Assembly: GCA_025356595.1 (NCBI GenBank) | Contig: JANXSQ010000011.1 | Coordinates: 1-54,494, forward strand | Origin: Janthinobacterium sp. | GTDB taxonomy: Bacteria > Pseudomonadota > Gammaproteobacteria > Burkholderiales > Burkholderiaceae_D | Direction of reading: 5' to 3' | Length of the DNA stretch: 54,494 nt | Shown: piece by piece, positions 12,166 through 23,786 of the stretch | Layout of the letters: every line of letters begins with the position of its first letter | How positions within the stretch are numbered: the first letter of the stretch is position 1 | The notes under the pieces: model-generated | The model's database searches: none | Seen by the model: the letters and a program-made list of their open reading frames with translations, nothing else | What the model was told of the DNA's origin: nothing | Program-made: the position numbers and the translations under genes

Positions 12166-14329
12166 TTAAGGCTTGCGCGGACGGCGCGCCATGCCTTGAT
12201 CCATGCCGCCGCGCCCCTGGTCCATGCCGCCGCGCGGCGCGCCGGAGCGGGCCTGGCCCTGGCCGGCACCGTTGCGGCGCGGACCCGTGTTGGCGAAACC
12301 AAAAGTCGTTTGCAGCGGATCGGGCTGGCGGCCGCGCGGCTGGTCGCCGTCGACCGGACGACCCTGCCCCTGCGGACGGCCTTGGGCTTGACCCTGCGGA
12401 CGACCCTGACCCTGCGGACGACCCTGGCCTTGCGGACGGGCCTGGCCTTCGAAGGCCGCCGAGGCCGAGCGCGGCGCGCCGGCGTACTGGCCGGACGACT
12501 GGCCGCGGCCCGGACCACGGGCTTCGCCGGGACGGCCTTCGCCGCCCGGACGACCCGCGCCGCCGGGACGACCCTGGCCACCGGCACCGCCGGCGCCGCC
12601 TGGGCGGCCCTGGCCGCCGGGACGACCGGAACCCTGGAACTGGCCGCCCTGCGGCTGGCCGCGACCCATGCCGCGCGCGCTGACCGGATACGGATCGGCG
12701 TTGCGGTTGCTGGCGTCGATGCGGTTGCCGTTCGGCTCGTCGGACTCGCGCGTGGCGCGGCCCTTGGCCGCGGCGGCGGCGCGCGGATCACCCGAGGCCG
12801 GCATTTTCTTTTCGATGCCGTAGGCGGTCAGCAGATCGCGCACGGTGTTCTCTTCCATCTCTTCCCAACGGCCGCGTTTCAGGCCGCTCGGCAGGGTCAT
12901 CGCGCCGTAGCGGGTGCGGATCAGGCGCGACACGGTCAGGCCGATGGCCTCGAACATGCGGCGCACTTCGCGGTTGCGGCCTTCGCCGATGATCACGCGG
13001 TACCATTTGTTGATACCCTCGCCGCCGCCGTCGGCGATCTTCGAGAAGTTCGCCATGCCGTCTTCCAGCTCGACGCCGGCCAGCAGTTTCTGGCGCATGC
13101 CCTCTTCCAGTTCGCCCAGGGTGCGCACCGCGTATTCGCGGTCGATGCCGTAGCGCGGGTGCATCAGGCGGTTCGCCAGGTCACCCGAGGTGGTGAACAA
13201 CAACAAGCCTTCGGTGTTGAAGTCGAGCCGGCCGACGGCCAGCCATTTGCCGGCCTTCATGGTCGGCAGGCGGTCGAACACGGACGGACGGCCATCCGGG
13301 TCGTCGTGGCTGACGATCTCGCCGGCCGGCTTGTGGTAGACCAGCACGCGCGGCGGCTTCTTGCTGGCGCGGCGCTGGATCAACTTGCCGTTGATGCGCA
13401 CATGGTCGCTCGGCAGGATGCGCTGGCCGATGTGGGCCGGCTCGCCGTTCACCGAGACGCGGCCCGACATGATCAAGTCCTCCATGTCGCGGCGCGAACC
13501 GAGACCGGCTTCGGCCAGCACCTTGTGCAGTTTCGGCGCGTCGTCGTCCGAGGTCAGGTCGCGGCGCACGGCCGCTTTTGGCGCCGCGCGGCCATGCGTC
13601 GGCTCTTCGCTGTCGAAGGCGTCCGAGGTGACGAAGGAGAACACGGCGTCGGCGTCGCTGCCTTTAGTGACCGGGCCGGACTGGCGTCCCTTGCCCTTGC
13701 CTTTGCCGGCGTTCTTGCCGGCGCCGCGCACATCGTTGCGCGGCGCGCGTTCCTGGCGCGGCGCGGCGGCGACGGCATTGCCGTCGGCGTCGAGCACGGT
13801 GGCGGCGACCGCGTCGGCGTCGGCCACGGGCGCATCGGCCAGCGGCGCGTTGCGCGGCACATTGATGCGCGGCGCGCGGTCGGCTTGCTGGGCGCGCATC
13901 TGGCGCGGACCACGCGGCGCGCGCGGCGCGGCCTCGTCCGGGCTGTCAACGGCGGCGGCGGCGGCGGCTTCGGCGGCGACCAGGATCTTCTTCGCTTCGC
14001 GCGGCGTGCGCGTCGGGCGCGGCGCCGGCGTCGGCGCGGCGGCGGCATCGGCGTCGGCCGGGGCCGCGTCCGGGGCCGCTTTCGCGGCCGGCTTGGCGCG
14101 GGTTTTCTTCACGGGCGCGTCGGCATCGACGGCGGGCGCGGCGGGCGCATCGGCGGCGGCGGCATCGACGCCGGCATCGGCCTTGCTGCGGCGCTTGGGC
14201 TTGGCCGGCGCGTCGCCGGCGGCGGCCGCATCGGCTTCGATTTGCGCCTTGGTGCGGCGTTTCGGCTTGGCCGCCACGTCGTCTGCTGCGCCCATCACGG
14301 CAACGGGAACTGTCTCTGGGGTGTTCGGA

Positions 14330-14337
<8 letters not shown>
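12166..14337 (-). CDS. rluB: 23S rRNA pseudouridine synthase RluB with very long disordered tails
   Basis: Forms pseudouridine 2605 (E. coli numbering) in 23S rRNA. The catalytic core is at about residues 268-510: an S4 RNA-binding domain ([20 protein letters not shown]) followed by the RsuA/RluB domain with catalytic motif [12 protein letters not shown] near residue 371 and [17 protein letters not shown]. The N-terminal 265 residues are Ala/Lys/Arg/Pro-rich (repeated KPKRRTKAQ and KPKRRSKAD). The last 210 residues are Gly/Arg/Pro/Gln-rich with GRPGG and GRPQGQ repeats. Both are predicted disordered and RNA-binding in character. The ATG at 14337 is chosen because it overlaps the scpB stop (ATGACTAA); a TTG upstream at 14376 is unlikely. 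E. coli RluB is under 300 residues, so this 723-residue form is unusually long. Confidence 0.93.
12369..12440 (-). repeat. Short tandem repeat coding the RPQGQG tail of RluB
   Basis: Imperfect units of about 18 bp built on CCCTGCGGACGACC (exact copies at 12392 and 12410, flanked by diverged copies) encode repeated Gly-Arg-Pro-Gln-Gly-Gln. Such repeats can expand or contract, so tail length may vary between strains. Confidence 0.7.
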
Positions 14338-15115
<778 letters not shown>

Positions 15116-15486
15116 AGCAATTCTGTGCGGATGTGTATTGCAAACCGTATGCAAGAAGCCAAATCATCTCAACGGGACAGGGGGCGGACATCGTGGGACG
15201 CCGCCTGACTGGATACGCGTTGAGGCTGTTTTCCGACGCCCTGGCCGATGCGCGCTGAGCGGGAAGAATGGTACAGCTGGAGAGAAATGGTCCCTGCCGG
15301 CGGCGACGCCGGTTCGATCAGTCGGCGCCCAGCAGTTGATTTCTTAGTGAAATGGGATCGCGAACCGCCATATTCAGGCAAAAAATCAGTGCGAGCGCGA
15401 GACGCCGTTTCATCCAACGATGCCAATTGTACCCGATAAAACGGCGGCCAGCGCAAAAACGGGTAAACCCTTTCTGCCGGGACACA
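15116..15486. other. Intergenic region between scpB and glk
   Basis: About 370 bp with no convincing gene. A minus-sense TACAAT (15426-15431) with only a poorly spaced TTGCGC upstream is a weak promoter candidate for scpB. A 31-codon minus-strand ORF beginning MKRRLALALIFCLNMAV resembles a bare signal peptide but has no mature part. Confidence 0.4.
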
Positions 15487-16500
15487 TCAGCCCCCGGCCA
15501 GCGTTTCCGCCAAAATGGCCGATGCGCCAAGAAAGGCCGGGTATTGCGCTGTAATAACAAACGTTGGCACCTGTGAAAGATATTCGGCGAAACGGCCCTT
15601 TTGCTCGAAACGGGCGCGGAAGCAGGAACGTTCGAAGCGCTCGCCCAGGCGCGGCACGATGCCGCCGCCGATATACACGCCGCCCAGCGCGCCCAGGGTC
15701 ACGGCGACGTTTCCGGCCATGCCGCCCAGCATGCCGCAGAAGGCCTCGATGACCGCGTCGCACAGGGCCGACTCGCCGGCCAGCGCGCGCCGCGTGATCT
15801 CGGCGGCGGCGAGGGGTTCGGCGGCGGCGCCGGCGCGCTCGGCCAGGGCGCGGTAGATCAGCTCCAGGCCGTCGCCCGACAGGAGGCGCTCGGCCGAGAC
15901 GTGGGCGAACTCGCGCCAGGCGAAGCGCAGGATGGCGATCTCGGTTTCATCGACCGGCGCGAAACTGACGTGGCCGCCCTCGCTCTGCAGCGCCGTCCAG
16001 CCGCCGCGGACGGGAATCAGGCCCGACACGCCCAGGCCGGTGCCGGCGCCGATCAGGCCCAGCGCCGCGCCCGGACGGGCCGCGCCGGCGCCGACCTGGC
16101 GCTTGTCGGCGCCCGACAGCTGCGGCAGCGCGCGCGCCAGCGCCGTGAAATCGTTGACGACGACGAAGTGCTCGAAGCCGCATTCCCGGCGCAGCGCCTC
16201 GATCGAGAACGACCAGTGGTGGTTCGTCATGCGCAGCAAGTCGCCGTCGACCGGATTGGCGATCGCCACGGCCGCCTGGCGCACCCGCGCGGCGCCGGCC
16301 GCCGCCACTTCCGGCAGGCGCAGATAGGCTTGCAGGGCGGCCGCCAGCGTGGCGTAGTCGGCGCAGGGCAAGACCTTGACCGAGCCGATGCGGCCGGGCG
16401 CGCTTTCCAGGGCGAAGCGGGCGTTGGTGCCGCCGACATCGGCCAGCAGGCGCGGGCCGTCGGCGAATGGCGGCGATGCGGTGGAGGACGGTGTGGACAT
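15487..16500 (-). CDS. glk: Glucokinase
   Basis: ATP-dependent hexokinase that phosphorylates glucose to glucose 6-phosphate, feeding glycolysis and the Entner-Doudoroff route. It is 337 residues. Motifs are the phosphate-binding [15 protein letters not shown] near residues 18-32, [13 protein letters not shown] with the catalytic Asp, [13 protein letters not shown], and EGGHVSFAP. These are characteristic of the bacterial Glk family (COG0837) rather than ROK kinases. It lacks the second SIS/RpiR domain found in some betaproteobacterial fusions. It lies 77 bp downstream of the DedA-rhodanese gene on the same strand; cotranscription is possible but no functional link is evident. Confidence 0.95.
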   Translation of the reverse strand: MSTPSSTASPPFADGPRLLADVGGTNARFALESAPGRIGSVKVLPCADYATLAAALQAYLRLPEVAAAGAARVRQAAVAIANPVDGDLLRMTNHHWSFSIEALRRECGFEHFVVVNDFTALARALPQLSGADKRQVGAGAARPGAALGLIGAGTGLGVSGLIPVRGGWTALQSEGGHVSFAPVDETEIAILRFAWREFAHVSAERLLSGDGLELIYRALAERAGAAAEPLAAAEITRRALAGESALCDAVIEAFCGMLGGMAGNVAVTLGALGGVYIGGGIVPRLGERFERSCFRARFEQKGRFAEYLSQVPTFVITAQYPAFLGASAILAETLAGG

Positions 16501-16577
16501 GATCTCGACCTATAAAGGTGCAGCGAGGATGAAGGGAGTGCCTGCGGCGGCGCGCCGCCTAGATTCTGATGGGGTAC

Positions 16578-17534
16578 TTAGCCTTGAACGCTGTGTCGCA
16601 AGGGCAGCTCCGGCGCGGCCGGCCGGTAGGCGGCGTTCCACGCCTCCAGGCCGCCGTGCAGGGGCTTGGCGCGGTGGTAGCCGTAGCCGTGCAACTGCTT
16701 GGCGACAAGGGACGCCGTCACATCGTTGGGACAGCTGCAATAGACGACGATGTGGCGATCCTTGTCGAGCATGCTGATGGCCTCGATCGGCGCGCCGCCC
16801 TTGTACAGCACGGCGCCCGGCGCGCCCGGTTCGAGCAGTTGCGCGGTGGCGCTGCGCGCGTCGACCAGCACCGGCTCGGCGCCGTCGGCGATCAGCTGGC
16901 CCAGCTCGGCGACGCTGATGCGCTCGACCCGCACCTTGCGCTGGAAGCGTTTGCGCTCGACGTACTTGAAGCAGATGAACAAGGCCAGCAGGCCGAGCAG
17001 CGCGATCAGCGCCGTCGTGCCCATGGTGGCGAGGATGTCGAGCACGGCGTCGACGCGGCTGTGGAAATAGGCGCCGATGGCGATGCCGGCGCCGCTCCAC
17101 AGCAGGCCGCCGAGCACGCTGAAGACCAGGAAGGTGGGATTGCCGGTGCCCAGGGCGCCGGCCAGCGGCGGCGCGATGGTGTTGAAGCCGGGAATGAACT
17201 TGGCGACGACCAGCGCCTTCGGCCCCCAGCGCTTGAAATTATCCTCGGTCTGGCTGACGCAATAGTCGGGCGACAGGGAGATGCGGCACAGCAGCTTGAG
17301 GATGCGCTTGCCGTAATGGCGCCCGGCGCGGAACCAGAAGTAGTCGCTGATCAGGCAGGCGGCCATGCTCACGGCCAGCACCGCCGGCCAGCTGCCGTCG
17401 CCGTCGACGGCCAGCGCGCCGGCCACGATCAGGATGGGAAAGGCGGGGATCGGCAAGCCGATCTGCTCGAGCAGGACCACGCCGAACACGATCAGCACGC
17501 CGTATTGCTGCAACAGTAAAATGAGATGCGCCAT
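16578..17534 (-). CDS. DedA-family membrane protein fused to a rhodanese domain
   Basis: Residues 1-200 are a DedA/SNARE-associated (VTT) domain with several hydrophobic helices and the conserved stretch FIPGFNTIAPPLAGAL; the FR-x-GRHYGKR segment is also typical. DedA proteins are proposed polyprenyl-phosphate or phospholipid translocases. Residues about 215-305 form a rhodanese domain: VLVDARSATAQLLEPG, IPGA-like entry, and the active-site loop VYCSCPNDVTASLVAK, where Cys precedes a Ser-Cys-Pro. The rhodanese should face the cytoplasm after the last helix. The 318 residues match the sum of the two domains. It sits between an ABC importer operon (59 bp upstream) and glk. The substrate of either domain is unknown. 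Confidence 0.88.
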   Translation of the reverse strand: MAHLILLLQQYGVLIVFGVVLLEQIGLPIPAFPILIVAGALAVDGDGSWPAVLAVSMAACLISDYFWFRAGRHYGKRILKLLCRISLSPDYCVSQTEDNFKRWGPKALVVAKFIPGFNTIAPPLAGALGTGNPTFLVFSVLGGLLWSGAGIAIGAYFHSRVDAVLDILATMGTTALIALLGLLALFICFKYVERKRFQRKVRVERISVAELGQLIADGAEPVLVDARSATAQLLEPGAPGAVLYKGGAPIEAISMLDKDRHIVVYCSCPNDVTASLVAKQLHGYGYHRAKPLHGGLEAWNAAYRPAAPELPLRHSVQG

Positions 17535-17593
17535 GCCGCCATCTTATCCGAAAGAGGCGGCCAAGTGGCGGCAACTGGCCACGGCGCGGGCCG

Positions 17594-19294
<1,701 letters not shown>

Positions 19295-19302
19295 GGCCGC
19301 TC

Positions 19303-20415
19303 CTATTTCACTTTGGGGTCAAGCGCGTCGCGCAGGGCGTCGGTGAACAGCGAGAACGCCGTCACCAGCACCGCCATGGCGATCGCGGCGGCGCTCAATT
19401 GCCACCATTTGCCAAGAATCAGTTCGTTCTGCGCCTCGTTGAGCATGCTGCCCCAGGAGACCATGCCGACCGGCACGCCGAAGCCGAGGAAGCTCAGGAT
19501 CACCTCGGCCTTGATGAAGCCGACCACCAGGATGGACATCTGCACCAGCGCCACGTGGCTGACGTTGGGGAAGATGTGCGAGAACATCTTGCGCCAGTGC
19601 GAGGCGCCGATGGCGTCGGCCGCCATCACGTACTCGCGCGCCTTGTGCTTGATGTATTCGGCGCGCATCAGGCGGTAGGGGCCGGTCCAACCCGTCAGGC
19701 CGAGGATCAGCACGATGGTCAGCAGGCCTTTTTGCTGCAGCACGGCGGCCACCGTCAAAATCATCAGGATCGAGGGGATCGAGGTGAAGATGCTGTAGAA
19801 CCAGTTGAAGAAGTCGTCGACGCGGCCGCCGAAATAACCCGAGAAGGCGCCGAACAGCGTGCCCAGCACGACCGCCAGCAGGGCCGCCACGAGGCCGACG
19901 ACGATCGAGGTTTCCGCGCCCTTGACGGTTTTCTTGAGCACGTCGTGGCCCCATTTGTCGGCGCCGAAGGGCAGCGTCTCCAGCTTCGCCGCGTGGGCGC
20001 GCTGGTTCGCCTTGGCCATGCCGGCGCGCAGTTGCGCGACCTCCTTGCCGAGCGGGTCGTCGATGCCGTACATGTCGACGTGCACCTCGGGGTTGACGCC
20101 CATCTCGGCGCGCAACTGGCGGATGTCGTCGGCCAGCGGGTCGAGCACGTTGACCGGGGTCGCCTCGTTTCTGTCGGCCCTGGCCTTGGCGGCGTACTCG
20201 GCCGGCGCCTGGGCGCCCGTGAAGGTCGGCGGCGCGTAGTTGACGGCGACCTCGTCCTCCCAGTCGGCGACGATGAGGCCGCTGGCCGAGAGCACCAGCA
20301 TCAGGAGAAAGGCGCCGACCACGGCCAGCGCCAGCATGGCGATCTTGTCGGCGCGCAGGCGGCGCCACGCCAGGGCCCACAGGCCCGGCGATGAGTGGGT
20401 ATTCGGCATCGGCAT
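19303..20415 (-). CDS. Peptide-type ABC transporter permease (DppC/OppC/YejE-like)
   Basis: Inner-membrane permease of the BPD_transp_1 family. It is 370 residues with an N-terminal TM helix (about 25-47), a periplasmic insert of about 115 residues, and five further helices. The EAA-loop signature for ATPase docking is near REYVMAADAIGASHWRKMFSHIFPN. The large insert after TM1 (with PFGADKWGHDVLKK) is longer than in E. coli DppC and recalls YejE, a permease of the peptide/microcin C system. The start at 20415 or 20409 (MPMPN) is ambiguous. It follows the first permease with a 2-bp gap. Confidence 0.92.
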   Translation of the reverse strand: MPMPNTHSSPGLWALAWRRLRADKIAMLALAVVGAFLLMLVLSASGLIVADWEDEVAVNYAPPTFTGAQAPAEYAAKARADRNEATPVNVLDPLADDIRQLRAEMGVNPEVHVDMYGIDDPLGKEVAQLRAGMAKANQRAHAAKLETLPFGADKWGHDVLKKTVKGAETSIVVGLVAALLAVVLGTLFGAFSGYFGGRVDDFFNWFYSIFTSIPSILMILTVAAVLQQKGLLTIVLILGLTGWTGPYRLMRAEYIKHKAREYVMAADAIGASHWRKMFSHIFPNVSHVALVQMSILVVGFIKAEVILSFLGFGVPVGMVSWGSMLNEAQNELILGKWWQLSAAAIAMAVLVTAFSLFTDALRDALDPKVK

Positions 20416-20417
20416 CC

Positions 20418-21356
20418 TTACTTCAGTTGTACGCGTGGGTCAACGGCCTGGTACATCAGGTCGGTGAGCAGATTGAAGACCATGGTGGCGGCGGCGACGT
20501 ACACGGTGATCGCCTTGATCACCGGGAAATCGCTGCGCTCGACGGCCAGGATCACTTCGCGGCCGATGCCGGGGATGCCGAAAAAGCGCTCCAGCAGGAA
20601 GGCGCCGATGAGCAGCGCCGGCAGGTTCGACATGACGTGCGTGATGATCGGGATCGAGGCGTTGCGCAGCACGTGCACCCACATGATGCGGCGCTCCGGC
20701 AAGCCCTTGGCGCGCGCCGTGCGCACATAGTCGGCGTTGACCTCGTCGAGCACGAAGGTGCGGAACAGGCGCAGGGTGGGCGCGATCGAGACGGCCAGGC
20801 CGATCAGGATCGGCAGCGCCGAATAGCGCAGCAGGTTTTCCCAGAAACCGTCGCCCCAGCCCTGCACCGGGAACAGGCCCAGCTTGTAGGCGAAGCCGTA
20901 CTGGAAGACGATGATGTAGACCAGGATGGAGATCGACATGCCGACGGTGCAGGCGATCATCACGGCGCGGTCGGTCAGCGAGCCGCGCACGAAGGCGATG
21001 GCCAGCGCCAGGGCGATGCCGAAGAAGGTTTCCAGCACCGTCAGCGGGATCAGCACCGTCAGCGAGGGTCCCAGGCGCGTGGCGATGATGTTCGAGACGG
21101 TCTCGCCGGTGGCCCAGCTCTGGCCGAAGTCGAAGGTGACGATCTGCTTGACGAAGATCCACAACTGCACGTAGTAGGGCTGGTCCACGCCCAGCTGGGC
21201 GCGGATGTTGGCGATGCTCTCGGCGTTCGACATCTTGCCGGCCAGGATGTAGGCCGGGTCGCCGCCCACCCAGTTGAACAGGAGGAAGACCAGCAGCACC
21301 ACGCCGAGCATGGTGGGCAGCATCTGCCACAGGCGACGCAGGATATATGCAAACAT
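20418..21356 (-). CDS. Peptide-type ABC transporter permease (DppB/OppB/YejB-like)
   Basis: Inner-membrane permease of 312 residues with six predicted helices. The N-terminal TM1 is followed by the FNWVGGDPAYILAG segment typical of DppB/OppB proteins, and the EAA loop lies in VRTARAKGLPERRIMWVHVLRNA. It pairs with the downstream permease to form the heterodimeric channel. It starts at the ATG at 21356, 24 bp after the substrate-binding protein gene, so the operon order is binding protein, permease, permease, ATPase. Confidence 0.94.
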   Translation of the reverse strand: MFAYILRRLWQMLPTMLGVVLLVFLLFNWVGGDPAYILAGKMSNAESIANIRAQLGVDQPYYVQLWIFVKQIVTFDFGQSWATGETVSNIIATRLGPSLTVLIPLTVLETFFGIALALAIAFVRGSLTDRAVMIACTVGMSISILVYIIVFQYGFAYKLGLFPVQGWGDGFWENLLRYSALPILIGLAVSIAPTLRLFRTFVLDEVNADYVRTARAKGLPERRIMWVHVLRNASIPIITHVMSNLPALLIGAFLLERFFGIPGIGREVILAVERSDFPVIKAITVYVAAATMVFNLLTDLMYQAVDPRVQLK

Positions 21357-21380
21357 TATTTTTTCCTTAGCAAGCGTGGC

Positions 21381-23177
21381 TTACTTCGCTTTTTCGATGT
21401 CGATGTATTGCCATTCCTGGTGCAGGATAGGATGCTTTTTGTAGCCCAGCACGGTCTTCTGGGCCAGCATGTTGCGGTAGCGCGCGTAGCCCATCAGGGC
21501 GCCGGCGTTGACCTCCAGCTGGCGCGCCATCTTGTGGAACAACTCGTCGCGCTCGGGGCCGGCCGGCATCTTCTGGCTGGCCGCGTACCACTGGTCGTAC
21601 TGCGGATCGCGGTAGCAGCCGTTGTTGTTCTGGTGCGAGTTCGGGCCGTAGAACAACTGCATGAAGTTGTCGCCGTCCGGATAGTCGGCCAGCCAGGGGC
21701 TGCTGCGGCTTTGCATCTTGCACTGTTTTTCCGTCTTCAGGATGTCCGAGAAGATCATGCGGTCGTTCTCCATCTTGATGCCGATCGAGGTATAGCTCTT
21801 GCGCCACATCTCGGCCTGCAGCACGCCGCTGGCCTCGTTGCGCGAGGAGTAGTGCAGCACCATCGGCTTGCCGTCGGGCAGGGTGCGCCAGCCGTCCGGG
21901 CCCTTCTTGTAGCCGAACTTGTCGAGCAGCTTGTTGGCCAGCACGGGATCGTATTGCAGCAGGCTCTTGTAGTTGGGATCGTAGCCGACCACGCCCGGCG
22001 GGATCGGGTATTGCAGCTTTTCGGCCTGGCCGTTCCAGACGATGCGGATTTCCTCGTCGATGTTGTGGGACATCGCGATGGCGCGCCGCAGGGCGATTTT
22101 TTCCTTCGAGAAGCCGCCCAGGATGGGGTCTTCCATATTCCAGTAGTAATAGGTGATTTCCGGATCGATCAGGCGCGACAGTTGCACGCCGGCCGCCGCC
22201 AGTTCCGGGCGCAGCTTGCCGTTCAGGATGGCCTTGGTGGCCAGCGGCCCGTCCAGCCAGAACAGGTCGGTGCCGCCGCTCTGGAAGGACAGCCAGCGCG
22301 ACTGGTCCTCGATGAGGACGCTGATCTCGATGCGGCCGATCTGCGGGATCTTCTTGCCCTTCATCTGGCGCACGATGCGCTGGTCGTCCGGATCGTTGCC
22401 GGCCTGGAAGTCCCAGGTTTCCGGCAAGTGGTCGGTGTTTTCCTCGAGCACGATGCGGTTGCCGCGCACCCACTGGCCCAGCTTGTAGAAGCCGGTGCCG
22501 ACCGGGTTCGAGGCCACCTCGCCCTTGCTGTCGCCGTATTTCAGCACCACCTCGCGCGCCAGGGCGCCGGTCGGCTCGTGCGCCAGGATCATGCCGAGGT
22601 TGAAATCGGTCTGGGTCAGCTGGATGCGCAGGGTGTAGGGGTCGAGCAGCTCGAAGCCGGGGATCGCCGCGTCATAGTCGAACTTGCCGCTCTTCTTGGC
22701 CTGCTCGGCCAGCTTGTCGAGGCCGACGATCTTGCCCTCGAACAGCCAGCTGTGCGGCGAGGACAGTTTCGGGTCGAACAGGCGCTTCCACGAATACACG
22801 TAGTCGGCCATCGTCAGCTCGCGGCGCTTGCCGTTGAAGGCCGGATCGGGCGTGAACAGGATGCCCTTCTTCAGGCGTATCGTATACGTCTTGCCGTCGG
22901 CCGAGACCTCCGGCAGCGCGGCGGCGCTGCCCGGCACCAGGCGCGCCGGCCGGGCCAGATAGTCATAGGTGTACAGGGTCTCGAAGATGGCTTGCGTCAG
23001 ATGGCCGGTGTACAGGTCGCGCGCGATGGCCGGATCGAAACTGGTCTCGGCGGCCGGCAATATGTAGCGCAATACCTTGACCGGCTCGTTCGGCTCGTTC
23101 GGCGCGGCCGCCGCCGGCGGCAGCATGGCGCCCAGCGTCGTCGCCAGCGCCAGGCGCCGTAACCATTGTGATCTCAT
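21381..23177 (-). CDS. Periplasmic peptide-binding protein of the ABC importer (SBP family 5)
   Basis: Extracytoplasmic solute receptor of the DppA/OppA (SBP_bac_5) family, about 598 residues. The ATG at 23177 is chosen because GAAGGG lies 6 nt upstream and the product begins with a clear Sec signal peptide (MRSQWLRRLALATTLGAMLP, cleaved near AAA-AP). The mature part shows SFDPAIARDLYTGHLTQAIFETL and the family motif TMADYVYSWKRLFDP. Later segments include NPVGTGFYKLGQW and ALRRAIAMSHNIDEE. A longer in-frame reading to 23354 lacks support. The actual ligand (peptide, siderophore fragment or other) cannot be read from the sequence. Confidence 0.93.
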   Translation of the reverse strand: MRSQWLRRLALATTLGAMLPPAAAAPNEPNEPVKVLRYILPAAETSFDPAIARDLYTGHLTQAIFETLYTYDYLARPARLVPGSAAALPEVSADGKTYTIRLKKGILFTPDPAFNGKRRELTMADYVYSWKRLFDPKLSSPHSWLFEGKIVGLDKLAEQAKKSGKFDYDAAIPGFELLDPYTLRIQLTQTDFNLGMILAHEPTGALAREVVLKYGDSKGEVASNPVGTGFYKLGQWVRGNRIVLEENTDHLPETWDFQAGNDPDDQRIVRQMKGKKIPQIGRIEISVLIEDQSRWLSFQSGGTDLFWLDGPLATKAILNGKLRPELAAAGVQLSRLIDPEITYYYWNMEDPILGGFSKEKIALRRAIAMSHNIDEEIRIVWNGQAEKLQYPIPPGVVGYDPNYKSLLQYDPVLANKLLDKFGYKKGPDGWRTLPDGKPMVLHYSSRNEASGVLQAEMWRKSYTSIGIKMENDRMIFSDILKTEKQCKMQSRSSPWLADYPDGDNFMQLFYGPNSHQNNNGCYRDPQYDQWYAASQKMPAGPERDELFHKMARQLEVNAGALMGYARYRNMLAQKTVLGYKKHPILHQEWQYIDIEKAK

Positions 23178-23202
23178 CTGTAACCCTTCCATATCCTGTT
23201 GT

Positions 23203-23223
23203 GGCGCGCCGTATCGGCGCGCC
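23203..23223 (-). other. Hairpin in the 5' leader of the ABC operon
   Basis: Two copies of the self-complementary octamer GGCGCGCC separated by GTATC, able to form an 8-bp stem 26 nt upstream of the binding-protein start codon. Confidence 0.45.
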
Positions 23224-23735
23224 GCGGTTGCCGCCTCCCGGGTGGCGGGACTTGGCGATGTATGCCCGTGGCGCTTGCCCGTGGTGGCGGTGCGGCGGCC
23301 ATGTCGCGCGCGCGCCTTTGCGCCACGTCTAAAAAAGGCGTAACGATAACGCATATTCCACCCGATTGGCGAAAGCGCCGGGACATTAATATTTTCGCCC
23401 GCCGCCCCGGCTTGCCCCGCCTTGCATCGCCGGTAACTTGCTGCGCCGCCGCAAAAACACCGGCCCCGCCGCCCCGCCCGCGCCGCGCCGCATGGCGCCG
23501 CCCGGAGCCGGTAGTTTAAACTTAAATGAAAAACATTTGTTGCATTGCAGCATATGGAACATTTTCATTAAATCAATCATGCAAAGACAAATTGCCGGGT
23601 GTTGTTTCTATGCCGAAGCGACATCATTGCGCATTGACAGGGACGGGCGCGGGTGGTCTGATCGCCTCTTGAAATTCATTTCATATTTGTTTTAAATCAG
23701 AATTGCCAACAAGGCAATCATTTTAGCGCAATTAA

Positions 23736-23766
23736 CGCCGCCCCTGCTTATCCAGCCGGGGCGGCG
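23736..23766 (+). other. Hairpin in the 5' leader of the TonB receptor gene
   Basis: Perfect 9-bp stem CGCCGCCCC / GGGGCGGCG with a 13-nt loop, ending 8 nt before the GGAGAGAG ribosome-binding site. It could modulate translation or mRNA stability. Confidence 0.5.
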
Positions 23767-23786
23767 CCACTCTTGGAGAGAGAATC

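Larger units (their letters stand above)
23178..23786. other. Divergent control region between the ABC operon and the TonB receptor
   Basis: About 610 bp without a gene, GC-rich at 23190-23500 and AT-rich at 23510-23720. It holds two hairpins listed separately and a small inverted repeat ATTGCC, 5-nt loop, GGCAAT at 23702-23718 that could be an operator. Clear -35/-10 pairs were not assigned. Confidence 0.5.

Noticed and set aside
15318-15413. 31-codon minus-strand ORF beginning like a signal peptide
   Set aside because: It has no mature domain and no clear ribosome-binding site; too short to support a gene.
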